Below, in pieces: positions 25,696 to 34,393 of a DNA stretch of 64,000 nt. A model generated the notes under the pieces. It saw only the letters and a list, made by a program, of their open reading frames with translations, did no database searches and was not told the origin of the DNA. The number at the start of each line of letters is the position of its first letter. Within the stretch, counting starts at the first letter, position 1. The translations under genes were made by a program, and so were the position numbers. Location of the stretch: positions 1-64,000 of the forward strand of contig CASDTX010000040.1 in assembly GCA_949283695.1 (NCBI GenBank), given 5' to 3'. The DNA is from an uncultured Eubacteriales bacterium. Its GTDB lineage: Bacteria > Bacillota > Clostridia > Lachnospirales > Lachnospiraceae.

Positions 25696-26463
25696 ATGGA
25701 ACAGAAAAACCCGATTCAAGTGGCAGGGCGTCTTTTTCAGGCGCTGGAACTGCTGACTGAGAGCGGCAGTATTGGATTGATGGAGCTGAGCAATACGCTC
25801 GGGCTGAATAAGACGACAGCCCACCGGGTGCTGAATTCTCTGATCTATATGGGGTATGCCAGACAGAATTCAGTGGACGGGAAATATGAGCCTACATTTA
25901 AGATCGTAGATATGGCGAATAAGATTATCGGCAGAGTGGATATTGTGCAGATTGTCCGGCCGCATCTGAGAAAACTGATGGAAGTTACCGGAGAAACGGT
26001 ACATTTTGTGGAACGGGAAGGAACAGACGCGGTATATATAGATAAGGTAGAATCATTTAATAACGGGATCCAGATGGTATCCAGAATCGGGAGCAGGATC
26101 CCGCTCTACTGTTCCGGAGTGGGAAAGGCCATGGTTGCCCAGATGGACGAATGGGAGGCGGAAGAGATCTGGAACAGCAGTGAGATCGTGCGGCTTACTC
26201 CCTGCACGATTACAGATTTTGATGAATTCAGGCGTGAAATGGAAACAGTCAGACGCATGGGCTATGCGATGGACAATGAAGAGAATGAGACCGGCGTGCG
26301 CTGCGTTGCCTGCAGTCTGAAGGATTTCATGGGGAAGGCAAAATATGCATTCAGCATCTCTGCCCCGGTCAGCCGTATGGACAATGCCCGGATCGAAGAA
26401 CTGGCCGGTTATATTCTCAACGCAAAGAAAGAGATCGAGGGAGAAATCCGGCAGGAAAGATGA
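25696..26463 (+). CDS. IclR-family regulator, KdgR-like
   Basis: 255 aa from ATG 25696, where AGGAGG stands 9 nt upstream; the earlier in-frame ATGs lack a ribosome site. N-terminal winged helix (about 8-70) with LMELSNTLGLNKTTAHRVLNSL, then the IclR effector domain (about 80-250) with SRIGSRIPLYCSGVGKAM and GYAMDNEENETGVRCVA. It is divergent from eda-kdgK and shares a 16-bp palindrome with that promoter. It likely senses KDG or KDPG, as KdgR-type IclR proteins do (inference). Confidence 0.9.
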   Translation: MEQKNPIQVAGRLFQALELLTESGSIGLMELSNTLGLNKTTAHRVLNSLIYMGYARQNSVDGKYEPTFKIVDMANKIIGRVDIVQIVRPHLRKLMEVTGETVHFVEREGTDAVYIDKVESFNNGIQMVSRIGSRIPLYCSGVGKAMVAQMDEWEAEEIWNSSEIVRLTPCTITDFDEFRREMETVRRMGYAMDNEENETGVRCVACSLKDFMGKAKYAFSISAPVSRMDNARIEELAGYILNAKKEIEGEIRQER

Positions 26464-26633
26464 AAAAGGACTTTTCAAGCGAATCATTTTCTGCTAATAT
26501 AGGAATGCAGAAAAACAGAGCGGGTTCTGAATTTTCTGCTGAACCGCAATGGGGCGGGACGGCAGAGGCAGGCTCGCTTTTTGTCATTTTTTAGAACAGA
26601 GAGCTCTGAATACTTTGGAAAGGAAGAAGAAAG

Positions 26634-27836
26634 ATGCCAAAATTAAATGAAAATTATCAGAATGTGAAAGACAGCTATCTCTTCGCTGAAATCGCCCGCA
26701 GAGTCAGTGTTTATGAGAAAGAACATCCCGACAAAGCCGCAAATATTATCCGGCTGGGAATCGGAGATGTAACACGGCCCCTGACGAAAAGCGCCATAGA
26801 AGGGCTGCATGAAGCTGTGGAGTCCCAGGCCGCTGCGGAGACATTTCAGGGATATGGCCCGGAGCAGGGATATGCATTCGTCAGGAAGGCAGTATCCGAT
26901 TATTATGCAAAACAGGGCGTACAGGTGGATCCGGAGGATATCTTTATCTCGGACGGGGCGAAAAGCGACACCGGAAATATTACAGAACTGTTTGCGAAAG
27001 AGAATGTCATCCTCGTTCCAGATCCGGTGTATCCGGTGTATGTGGACACCAATACCATGGACGGCAAACAGATTCTCTATATGGACGGAACAGAAGAAAA
27101 CCAGTTCCTTCCGATGCCGGATGATTCTGTGAAAGCGGATATTATCTACCTGTGTTCCCCCAATAATCCGACCGGAGCGTGCTACAACAAAGAGCAGCTA
27201 AAAGCGTGGGTAGAATATGCTTTGAAAAATGAGGCGGTCATCCTCTTTGACTCTGCATATGAGGCATTTGTCTCCGAGCCGGAGCTCCCGCGCAGCATTT
27301 ATGCGGTAGAGGGGGCAGAAAAGTGCGCCATAGAATTCTGCTCATTGTCGAAGACTGCCGGATTCACAGGGACAAGATTTTCCTATACAGTTGTCCCGAA
27401 AGAGCTGGTGTTTTCTGCGTCAGACGGCAGCACGATGAGCCTGCGCGATATGTGGAACCGCCGGCAGTCCACGAAGTTTAACGGAACACCTTATATCATT
27501 CAGTATGCGGCTGCCCGTGTGCTCACGGACCAGGGAATGGAAGAGTGCATGCAAAATATTTCCTATTATATGGAGAACGCACGCATGATTGCAGAGACAC
27601 TTAGAAAGAAGAATATTTCCTTTACCGGAGGAGTGAATTCTCCATACATCTGGTTCCGATGCCCTGACGGGATGGAGTCCTGGGAGTTTTTCGACTATCT
27701 GCTGGAGAACGCGCAGATCGTGGGAACGCCGGGGGCTGGATTTGGAGTGAATGGAAAGAATCATTTCCGGCTGACATCCTTTGGGACACATGAGAAGACA
27801 AAAGAAGCAATGGAGAGATTTAAACAGCTGTTTTAG
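26634..27836 (+). CDS. dapL: LL-diaminopimelate aminotransferase
   Basis: 400 aa, PLP fold-type I. Substrate and cofactor segments: RLGIGDVTRPL (about 42-52), FISDGAKSDTGNI, YLCSPNNPTGA and the PLP-Lys in CSLSKTAGFTGTRFSYTV (about 241-258). It converts tetrahydrodipicolinate and glutamate directly to LL-diaminopimelate for lysine and peptidoglycan. The start follows GGAAAGGAAG. The 170-bp upstream gap holds no recognised lysine riboswitch. It is monocistronic with a terminator about 100 bp downstream. Confidence 0.96.
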   Translation: MPKLNENYQNVKDSYLFAEIARRVSVYEKEHPDKAANIIRLGIGDVTRPLTKSAIEGLHEAVESQAAAETFQGYGPEQGYAFVRKAVSDYYAKQGVQVDPEDIFISDGAKSDTGNITELFAKENVILVPDPVYPVYVDTNTMDGKQILYMDGTEENQFLPMPDDSVKADIIYLCSPNNPTGACYNKEQLKAWVEYALKNEAVILFDSAYEAFVSEPELPRSIYAVEGAEKCAIEFCSLSKTAGFTGTRFSYTVVPKELVFSASDGSTMSLRDMWNRRQSTKFNGTPYIIQYAAARVLTDQGMEECMQNISYYMENARMIAETLRKKNISFTGGVNSPYIWFRCPDGMESWEFFDYLLENAQIVGTPGAGFGVNGKNHFRLTSFGTHEKTKEAMERFKQLF

Positions 27837-27936
27837 CGCAGGGTCAGGAGATTCTGAGACGATGGAAGCCCTTGCGGCCCGCGGGAAATAGGAGACCGGA
27901 AACAAGGGAACTGCTGAAAAATAGACACCTGAAAGA

Positions 27937-27977
27937 GGGGCATTATGATCACAGTGATTGTAATGCCCCTTACTTTA
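27937..27977 (+). terminator. Terminator after dapL
   Basis: GGGGCATTA (27937-27945) pairs with TAATGCCCC (27961-27969); the inner ATCAC/GTGAT extends the stem. TTACTTTA follows. Confidence 0.65.
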
Positions 27978-28016
27978 TGCATCTTATTTTTATCCAATAA
28001 ACCAACTAATATTATA

Positions 28017-28045
28017 TTGACAATATATATTATATAAAATATAAT
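28017..28045 (+). promoter_or_regulatory. Consensus promoter of the PadR operon
   Basis: TTGACA (28017-28022), 17-bp spacer, TATAAT (28040-28045): a perfect sigma-A promoter. The spacer and flanks are almost pure A/T with dyads (TATATTATATA-like), typical of PadR operators, so such a strong promoter is probably held down by autorepression. Confidence 0.8.
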
Positions 28046-28133
28046 ATAGAAAACAATACAATATAACGGAATCGATAAAATATGCGGGAGAAGCAAGATT
28101 GTTGATTCGAGATTGTACGGAAGGGGTGGCAGC

Positions 28134-28457
28134 ATGGTATTCAACACAGGCGCAGCACTTCTGGACGCCATCGTGCTGGCTGTTGTTTCCCAGGAAGACG
28201 AGGGGACATACGGTTACAAGATCACTCAGGATGTGCGGAAGGTAATTGATGTCTCAGAATCCACGTTATATCCGGTCCTGAGGCGGCTTCAGAAGGATGA
28301 GTGTCTGGAGGTATACGACAGACAGTTCGACGGAAGAAACAGACGGTACTATAAGGTGACATCCAGAGGGATGGCCCAGCTGAATCTGTATAAGTCAGAA
28401 TGGAAAAGCTATATTCATAAAATCAATGCGATATTTGAGGGAGGTGTAAAGGCATGA
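28134..28457 (+). CDS. PadR-family transcriptional regulator
   Basis: 107 aa from ATG 28134 behind GGAAGGGGTGG. Small PadR winged helix: LLDAIVLAVVSQEDEGTYGYKITQDV opens the domain in pieces, then ESTLYPVLRRLQKDECLEV and RRYYKVTSRG form the recognition helix and wing. There is little C-terminal extension (subfamily 2 like). It overlaps the DUF1700 gene by 4 bp. Probably represses its own operon; cell-envelope stress is the usual context for this gene set. Confidence 0.92.
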   Translation: MVFNTGAALLDAIVLAVVSQEDEGTYGYKITQDVRKVIDVSESTLYPVLRRLQKDECLEVYDRQFDGRNRRYYKVTSRGMAQLNLYKSEWKSYIHKINAIFEGGVKA

Positions 28458-29098
28458 ACCGTGAGGGATTTATGGCAGAACTTGAGCGGCTCCTGTCCGG
28501 GATGCCGGATGATGAGCGGAATGCGGCGGTTCAGTATTATGCCGATTATTTTGCAGATGCCGGAGCGGAGAACGAGGATGCTGTGATCCGGGAACTGGGA
28601 AGTCCGGAGAAAGTGGCAGAGTCGATCAAGGCAGATTATTATGGGACACAGTTCCATGCGGAGGATTTCGAGCATAAAGATTATATGGAGAAATATGGAA
28701 GCGGTCCGGAGCGCAGAGAAGAAAGTTCATGGAAAGGAAATCGTGAGTCTGGCGGGCCGCGCACAGACAACCGGCTGAAAGTCGTGCTGCTCATACTGAT
28801 TGCTGTCGTTCTGTGGCCGGTTACCCTGGGAATCGGAGCGGCGGTAAGCGTTTGCGCAGCACTTGTTGTGGCGGCTGTGTGCATCATGTTCGCGGGCGTG
28901 ATTGTCATTGTTGTAGGGCTGGCCCTGATAGCGATCCCACCGTCAGCGTTCATTGTTATGGGAATCGGAATTCTTCTGTTCGTGTTCGGACTGATCGCGA
29001 CGGCGGGAACGGTGAAGCTCTGCATTGTGGTTTATCCGGCGATGCTCAGAGGATTTGTGAATTTGTGCAGGCGTCCGTTCTATGGAAAGGCGGTGTAA
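28454..29098 (+). CDS. DUF1700 (HAAS-domain) membrane protein
   Basis: 214 aa. The N-terminal HAAS signalling domain (about 1-65; ELERLLSGMPDDERNAAVQYY, ELGSPEKVAESI) is followed by a hydrophilic linker and three to four hydrophobic segments (about 115-200). HAAS proteins typically pair with PadR regulators and transmit a membrane signal. It is coupled to the PadR gene by ATGA overlap and is followed 3 bp later by the DUF4097 gene. Confidence 0.88.
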   Translation: MNREGFMAELERLLSGMPDDERNAAVQYYADYFADAGAENEDAVIRELGSPEKVAESIKADYYGTQFHAEDFEHKDYMEKYGSGPERREESSWKGNRESGGPRTDNRLKVVLLILIAVVLWPVTLGIGAAVSVCAALVVAAVCIMFAGVIVIVVGLALIAIPPSAFIVMGIGILLFVFGLIATAGTVKLCIVVYPAMLRGFVNLCRRPFYGKAV

Positions 29099-29101
29099 AG
29101 A

Positions 29102-30022
29102 TTGAACAAGAGATGGAAAGTGTTCTGGATCGTATGCACAGTGCTGGCTGTACTGGGGATCGGACTATTCTCGGCGGGGGCGCTGATGGGCGGATTTACC
29201 GCGCTGCGGGGCAGTGAAGACGAACGGATCCTGAATGCCTGGCTGGACCGGCTGGGAATCGGAATCCGTCAGACGACAACTGTGACAGAAGTTGTGGAAG
29301 AGCTGGAGGATCTGGAAGAGACCGAGCTTCTCGGAGACATGGATCCAGAAGCGAAAGAATATGTGCCGGAGGACGCGTATGGGACCGAGGCAGAGGCATA
29401 TGAAGGAATCCGCGAACTGGAGCTGGAAGTGAATTGGGTGAGTGTCCGCGTTCTGCCATGGGACGGAGAGGAGGTCCTTGTAGATACCTCGCATCTCCGT
29501 GCCGATCTGGAGGAGCGGATACAGACAGAGCAGGACGGAGAAGAACTGGAAATTAAGATGGAGGGCCGCACGATATCGAACACAAATGATACAGGGACAA
29601 TGTATATCAGTGTGCCCAGGGGAATGGTGTTCGAGAAGGTGACGGCAGACGCCGGTGCAGGGCTGATCGAGATCGAAGGAGCAGAGGCACGGAAACTATC
29701 TGTGAAAGCAGGTGTGGGGCAGATCATTCTGAAATCTTTCTCCGCAGAGAAACTGGAAGCAGAGTGCGGTGCCGGCCAGATGATCCTGGCAGGAGAGATT
29801 ACAGAAAAAGCAGAGATTAACTGCGGAATGGGCGAAGTACTTTGTACGTTCCCCGGACAAAGAGAAGCATATGATTATGAAATCTCGTGCAGCGCCGGCT
29901 CGGTCTCCGTAGATGGGGAGACTTTCAGCGGAGTGGGAAGAACGGTCAAAGAAGATAACAGAAGCAGCTGCGAGATCGAGGCAGACTGCGGAATGGGAAA
30001 CGTAGAAATTCGATTCGAATAA
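29102..30022 (+). CDS. DUF4097 family membrane-anchored protein
   Basis: 306 aa with a TTG start at 29102, 3 bp after the previous stop. One N-terminal membrane segment (about 8-30), an acidic region (about 60-110), then repeated short beta-strand units with Gly (AGAGLIEIEG, AGVGQIILKS, GAGQMILAGE, CGMGEVLC, CGMGNVEIRF), the putative-adhesin beta-helix of this family. Probably exposed outside the membrane. Its role is unknown; it is nearly always next to PadR/DUF1700 genes. Confidence 0.85.
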   Translation: MNKRWKVFWIVCTVLAVLGIGLFSAGALMGGFTALRGSEDERILNAWLDRLGIGIRQTTTVTEVVEELEDLEETELLGDMDPEAKEYVPEDAYGTEAEAYEGIRELELEVNWVSVRVLPWDGEEVLVDTSHLRADLEERIQTEQDGEELEIKMEGRTISNTNDTGTMYISVPRGMVFEKVTADAGAGLIEIEGAEARKLSVKAGVGQIILKSFSAEKLEAECGAGQMILAGEITEKAEINCGMGEVLCTFPGQREAYDYEISCSAGSVSVDGETFSGVGRTVKEDNRSSCEIEADCGMGNVEIRFE

Positions 30023-30101
30023 GCGGCAGTGCCAAGAGCAACCGGGCAGGCCACGGCAGGGGATGGCAGATGTGCTCACAATAAAAGGAGGAGAAGAAAG
30101 C

Positions 30102-30290
30102 ATGAATGGGAAAAGATTATATCGTTCAAGAACGAGCAAAATGCTCTGCGGAGTGTGCGGAGGAATCGGAGAATATTTCAACATAGATCCGACACTGATC
30201 CGGCTGGTATTCATCCTGTTCGGATGTACCGGCGGAGGGTTATTGGCATATATACTGGCGGCGATCATCATACCAGACAGCCCGGTGTAA
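30102..30290 (+). CDS. PspC-domain protein
   Basis: 62 aa from ATG 30102, chosen for the strong AAAGGAGGAG site. RLYRSRTSKMLCGVCGGIGEY opens the PspC domain (in two parts about 3-25), followed by NIDPTLIRLVF and one or two membrane helices. PspC proteins act in phage-shock-like membrane stress responses. Last gene of the PadR operon, ended by a large palindrome that takes in the last two bases of its stop codon. Confidence 0.9.
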   Translation: MNGKRLYRSRTSKMLCGVCGGIGEYFNIDPTLIRLVFILFGCTGGGLLAYILAAIIIPDSPV

Positions 30291-30374
30291 AATTGTCGGA
30301 ATATTCACGGAAAGGGGGTCAGGCACCTTTGCAAAGGTGCCTGACCCCCTTTCCGTGAATATTCCGACAATTTT
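30289..30374. repeat. 86-bp perfect palindrome, family 1 copy B
   Basis: 43-bp perfectly complementary arms centred between 30331 and 30332. It starts inside the TAA of the PspC gene. The core GGCACCTTTGCAAAGGTGCC and CAGGCACC motif match copies A and C, but the outer arms are unrelated in sequence while still perfectly self-complementary. It ends in TTTT on the plus strand and starts AAAATT, so it can terminate both strands. Confidence 0.9.
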
Positions 30375-30415
30375 CCGGCAATACTTTTTAAGAAAAAGCG
30401 GAAAGAAGGGATTCC

Positions 30416-30604
30416 ATGACAAAGAAAAGAGAAGAGCCCATTGATCTGAACGCTCTGAAACCGGAGGATAAGCTGAAGTATGAAGTGGCGGAGGAGCTCG
30501 GGCTTCTGGACCGGGTTCTTGCGGACGGGTGGAAATCTCTGACGTCTAAGGAGACGGGACGGATCGGAGGCATTGTGACGAAAAAGAAGAAGCAGGCCAG
30601 GTAG
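30416..30604 (+). CDS. Small acid-soluble spore protein, alpha/beta type
   Basis: 62 aa. KLKYEVAEELGLLDRVLADG (residues about 20-39) and SLTSKETGRIGGIVTKK (about 43-59) match the two helices of alpha/beta SASPs, including the conserved GxIGG near the protease cleavage and DNA-contact region. Such proteins coat and protect spore DNA. Preceded by AAGAAGGGA. I see no obvious sigma-A promoter; a forespore sigma-G promoter may lie within or after the palindrome just upstream. It indicates a spore-forming organism. Confidence 0.82.
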   Translation: MTKKREEPIDLNALKPEDKLKYEVAEELGLLDRVLADGWKSLTSKETGRIGGIVTKKKKQAR

Positions 30605-30670
30605 CGGCTTTACAAAGAACTGCATCTTTGCTAAAATTGTATAACTGGGGAGACGTTAGGTGATGTAGTT

Positions 30671-31339
30671 ATGTCAGATAAGATCAATGTTCTGGGAATC
30701 GAGATGGACTGTCTTACTGCCAAGGAAGCGATGCTTCGGGCGATGGAGTTTATGGAGAACGACTCAGTTAATACAATAGAGATTTTGTCTATGGATGCGC
30801 TGATGAAGAGTCGGGAAGATCCGGAGTGGAAGGCTTTCACGGAGAGTCTGGAGCTGGTTCTGCCCGGGGAGTCTGCCATTCTCAGGGCGGCAGATGTGAA
30901 TGACCGTCTGAAGATGAAAGAAGCAGAGAACAGTACATTTCTGAAGTTGTTTATGAAGTATCTTCAGAAGAATCAGAAATATATTTTCCTTCTGGCTGAG
31001 ACAGAGGAGGAAATGGCGCGCCTGGAGGAAACGGTCCGCAGGCACAGCAGAGGAATTCATGTGACCGGAACCGGCATACTCGGGCCGGACGGAACCGGGG
31101 AAGAGAAGGTTATTAATGATATTAATGGGACGGAAACAGACTGTGTGCTCTCTGTCCTGTCATCTCCGTACCAGGAAGCGTTTATCAGCCGCAACCGGTC
31201 CCTTCTCAGTGCAAAGCTGTGGTTTGGCTGCGGAATCATGCATGATAGGATGTACTCGGCTGCGGGAATTACGCGGCGGCTGGGCTACTTTTTTATGAAA
31301 AAGAGATTTTTCCGGCAGGCAGAAAAGGAAAGAAAATAG
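30671..31339 (+). CDS. WecG/TagA/CpsF-family glycosyltransferase homologue, divergent
   Basis: 222 aa, close to normal family length (about 240). The start INVLGIEMDCLTAKEAM and the Rossmann-like order of strands fit the family that adds N-acetylmannosamine (or similar) to lipid-linked GlcNAc in wall teichoic acid and related polymers. However, where the family has an Asp-Gly after the hydrophobic strand (pattern LVxPDG), this protein reads LVLPGESAIL, so the proposed catalytic Asp is missing or shifted. The C-terminus ends in a basic tail after GYFFMKKRFF. It may be inactive or altered. It stands alone, without other teichoic acid genes. Confidence 0.75.
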   Translation: MSDKINVLGIEMDCLTAKEAMLRAMEFMENDSVNTIEILSMDALMKSREDPEWKAFTESLELVLPGESAILRAADVNDRLKMKEAENSTFLKLFMKYLQKNQKYIFLLAETEEEMARLEETVRRHSRGIHVTGTGILGPDGTGEEKVINDINGTETDCVLSVLSSPYQEAFISRNRSLLSAKLWFGCGIMHDRMYSAAGITRRLGYFFMKKRFFRQAEKERK

Positions 31340-31565
31340 ACGGGGCAGGACGGGGCAGACTCTTTTTGTGAACAATGTACAGACGAATAAATATGAAATT
31401 TTTGTAAAAGATTTGAGGAAGTGCATAAAAAAAATGTATTTCCTCTTTCTTTTTTTGATGTTTTGCATTAATATAAAACATGAGTATGTGAACGGAGTAT
31501 TTTTTTGTAGATTAAATTTTGTGAAAAATGTACATGAATGAATCAGGAGGAGTGGAGGTAAAAGT

Positions 31566-32657
31566 ATGATTTCGAATCAGATACTTCAAAATACGATTGA
31601 CGGATTAAAAGGAATTTCCAGGGTTGATTTCTGTGTACTGGATACAGAGGGGAAGGAACTCGCGGCTACATTTGAAAGTACTCAGAACCATGGAGAAGCC
31701 GTGCTCTCATTTGTGGAATCCCCCGCGGACAGCCAGGTAATCCAGGGATGTCAGTTCTTCAAGATCTTTGACGAGCAGCGGCTGGAGTACGTGCTTCTCG
31801 CGGACGGAGACAGTGAAGATGTGTATATGCTTGGGAAGATTGCGGCATTCCAGATCCAGAGTCTCCTGGTCGCCTATAAGGAAAGATTTGACAAAGACAA
31901 CTTCATTAAAAATCTCCTTCTTGACAATCTGCTTCTTGTAGATATTTATAACCGTGCGAAAAAATTACATATTGACACAGAAGTAAAACGTGTTATCTTT
32001 ATTATTGAGACATCCCACGAAAAAGACAATGCTGCGCTTGAGAATGTACGGAGTCTGCTCGGCGGCAAATCTAAGGACTTTATTACTGCGGTCGATGAAA
32101 AGAACATCATTGTTGTCAAGGAGCTCGGCGAGAAGGACGGCAACAGGGAACTGGAGAAAATGGCAAAGGAGATGTACGATACGCTTCACAGTGAGGGGGA
32201 GGAAGAGCGGATCCGCATCGCATATGGAACCATTGTCAATGATATTAAAGAAGTTTCCAAATCCTACAAAGAGGCGAAGCTGGCACTCGATGTAGGGAAG
32301 ATCTTCTTCGACGAGAAGGATATCGTGGCATTTACAACTCTTGGTATCGGCAGACTGATTTATCAGCTTCCGATTCCTCTGTGCAGGATGTTTATTAAAG
32401 AGATTTTCGAGGGGAAATCTCCGGACGAATTTGATGAGGAGACATTGACGACGATTAACAAATTCTTTGAAAACAGTCTCAATGTATCAGAGACGTCCAG
32501 GCAGCTTTATATTCACAGAAATACTCTTGTATACAGACTGGACAAGCTCCAGAAGAGTACGGGGCTTGATCTGCGCGTATTCGAAGATGCAATCACATTC
32601 AAGATCGCGCTGATGGTCGTAAAATACATGAAGTATATGGAATCACTTGAGTATTGA
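31566..32657 (+). CDS. PucR/CdaR-type transcriptional regulator
   Basis: 363 aa. The N-terminal part (about 1-130) resembles a small sensory domain. The middle (about 130-270) is a GGDEF-like fold seen in CdaR proteins. The C-terminal PucR helix-turn-helix is clear: ENSLNVSETSRQLYIHRNTL and VYRLDKLQKSTGLDLRVFED (about 300-345). These usually respond to a metabolite and act on neighbouring genes. It stands 100 bp ahead of ftsE without a clear terminator between, so it may influence the division cluster, though that is unproven. The 226-bp A/T-rich gap upstream shows no gene. Confidence 0.88.
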   Translation: MISNQILQNTIDGLKGISRVDFCVLDTEGKELAATFESTQNHGEAVLSFVESPADSQVIQGCQFFKIFDEQRLEYVLLADGDSEDVYMLGKIAAFQIQSLLVAYKERFDKDNFIKNLLLDNLLLVDIYNRAKKLHIDTEVKRVIFIIETSHEKDNAALENVRSLLGGKSKDFITAVDEKNIIVVKELGEKDGNRELEKMAKEMYDTLHSEGEEERIRIAYGTIVNDIKEVSKSYKEAKLALDVGKIFFDEKDIVAFTTLGIGRLIYQLPIPLCRMFIKEIFEGKSPDEFDEETLTTINKFFENSLNVSETSRQLYIHRNTLVYRLDKLQKSTGLDLRVFEDAITFKIALMVVKYMKYMESLEY

Positions 32658-32756
32658 TGCCTGCCGCGGCGCGTGCAGCAGGAAGAAGGACATCGGGCAT
32701 GGGGAAAGCTCATGGATCCATATATACGCAGGAGTATGAATAATTAGGAGGAACAT

Positions 32757-33443
32757 ATGATTGAATTAAGAAACGTGACGAAGGAGTACTCCAAGGGAAA
32801 TGCAGCCCTGAACGGAGTCTCCGTGAAGATCGAGCGGGGAGAGTTCGTATTTATCGTCGGCGACAGCGGTTCTGGGAAATCAACGCTGATCCGTCTGATT
32901 ATGAAAGAACTGAATCCGACTGAGGGAACGATCATCGTGAACGGTCAGAATTTAAACCGCATGAAGCACCGTCACATTGCGAAGTACAGAAGAGGACTGG
33001 GCGTTGTATTCCAGGACTTCCGTCTTCTGAAGGACCGGAATATCTATGAGAATATTGCGTTTGCTTTGCGTGTGACCGAGACACCCACCAGAGTAATCAA
33101 GAAGAAAGTGCCGGCAGCTCTTTCCCTGGTCGGTCTTGCTCAGAAATACAAGTCCTTCCCGAAGGAATTATCCGGAGGGGAGCAGCAGCGGGTTGCCATT
33201 GCAAGAGCACTTGTCAATGAACCTGCGATTTTGTTATGTGATGAGCCGACCGGAAATCTGGACCCGACGAACTCATGGGAGATCATGAGTATCTTAAAGG
33301 AGGCGAATGAAAGGGGGACCACAGTCCTTGTCGTAACACATAATCAGGAGATCGTGAATGAGATGAATGAGCGTGTGATTGCGATGAAGCAGGGCGTGAT
33401 CGTCAGTGATGAACAAAAAGGTGGGTATATAGATGAGGATTAG
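32757..33443 (+). CDS. ftsE: Cell-division ABC ATPase FtsE
   Basis: 228 aa. Walker A GDSGSGKST (about 36-44), Q-loop VFQDFRLL, signature LSGGEQQRVAIARAL and Walker B LLCDEPTGNLD. The normal FtsE length and position directly before ftsX, with an 11-bp overlap, make the call firm. It works with FtsX at the septum to activate a murein hydrolase by ATP-driven conformational change; the partner hydrolase is encoded two genes on. Confidence 0.96.
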   Translation: MIELRNVTKEYSKGNAALNGVSVKIERGEFVFIVGDSGSGKSTLIRLIMKELNPTEGTIIVNGQNLNRMKHRHIAKYRRGLGVVFQDFRLLKDRNIYENIAFALRVTETPTRVIKKKVPAALSLVGLAQKYKSFPKELSGGEQQRVAIARALVNEPAILLCDEPTGNLDPTNSWEIMSILKEANERGTTVLVVTHNQEIVNEMNERVIAMKQGVIVSDEQKGGYIDED

Positions 33444-34383
33444 TACATTAGGATACGTAGGAAAACAGGGCGTTAAGAATATCTGGAGGAACAAGATGTT
33501 TTCTCTCGCATCCATTGCGACAATGTCAGCTTGTATCTTCCTGTTTGGATTATTTTTCTCGATACTTGTTAATTTTCAGTATATCATAAGGATGGCCGAA
33601 GAGGGTGTTGCGATTACCGTATTCTTCGAAGAAGATGCTACAGAGGAACAGAAAGAGGAGATCGGTGATAAGCTGAGACAGCACGACGGTGTGGCCGACG
33701 TGGTATATGTCTCCGCCGAGGAAGCCTGGGAAGAGTTCCAGAAGCAGTACTTCGCCGACAAGCCGGAACTGGCGGAAGGATTTAAGGACGACAATCCGCT
33801 GGCAAGTTCTGACAACTATGAGGTATACATGAAGACATTAGAGGACGATGAGAGTCTGATTGCAAAGAGTCGTTCCCTGTCAGCAACGCAGTCAGAGCTG
33901 GTGTCATTTGCGGAGAGACTGGACGGTGTGCGTGAGGTTCATAAATCAGATGTGGTTGCGAAAACACTTTCCAGCGTGAATACGCTTGTGGCCATCGTGT
34001 CAATTGCCATCATAGCGATTTTGTTTGGTGTATCGATCTTCCTGATCAGCAATACGGTTACCATGGGTATTACGGTCAGAAAAGAAGAGATTGCCATTAT
34101 GAAGTATATCGGAGCAAAAGACTTTGTCGTGCGGTCTCCGTTCGTGATCGAAGGTCTGATTATCGGTGTATTTGGGGCGGCGATTCCGCTTACCCTTCTC
34201 TACTTCCTGTATGACAGAGCGGTACAGTACATTATGACGAAATTCAGCATCCTTCAGAATATCATTAATTTCCTTCCTGTAGGTACGGTCTATCAGGTCC
34301 TGCTGCCCATCGGACTTGTCATGGGTATCGGCATTGGTTTCCTGGGAAGCTTCTTTACCGTACGTAAGCACCTGAAAGTGTAG
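33433..34383 (+). CDS. ftsX: Cell-division membrane protein FtsX
   Basis: 316 aa. One N-terminal membrane helix (about 22-45), an extracellular domain (about 50-190) that would bind the hydrolase coiled coil, then three helices (about 195-310), the standard FtsX topology. It starts inside ftsE and ends 10 bp before the M23-domain gene. Confidence 0.96.
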   Translation: MRISTLGYVGKQGVKNIWRNKMFSLASIATMSACIFLFGLFFSILVNFQYIIRMAEEGVAITVFFEEDATEEQKEEIGDKLRQHDGVADVVYVSAEEAWEEFQKQYFADKPELAEGFKDDNPLASSDNYEVYMKTLEDDESLIAKSRSLSATQSELVSFAERLDGVREVHKSDVVAKTLSSVNTLVAIVSIAIIAILFGVSIFLISNTVTMGITVRKEEIAIMKYIGAKDFVVRSPFVIEGLIIGVFGAAIPLTLLYFLYDRAVQYIMTKFSILQNIINFLPVGTVYQVLLPIGLVMGIGIGFLGSFFTVRKHLKV

Positions 34384-34393
34384 GAGGTACTCG

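Noticed and set aside
26464-26633. Lysine riboswitch before dapL
   Set aside because: The 170-bp gap is too short for a lysine riboswitch plus terminator and shows no matching conserved core; only a minor GCGGGTTC/GAACCGC pairing was seen.
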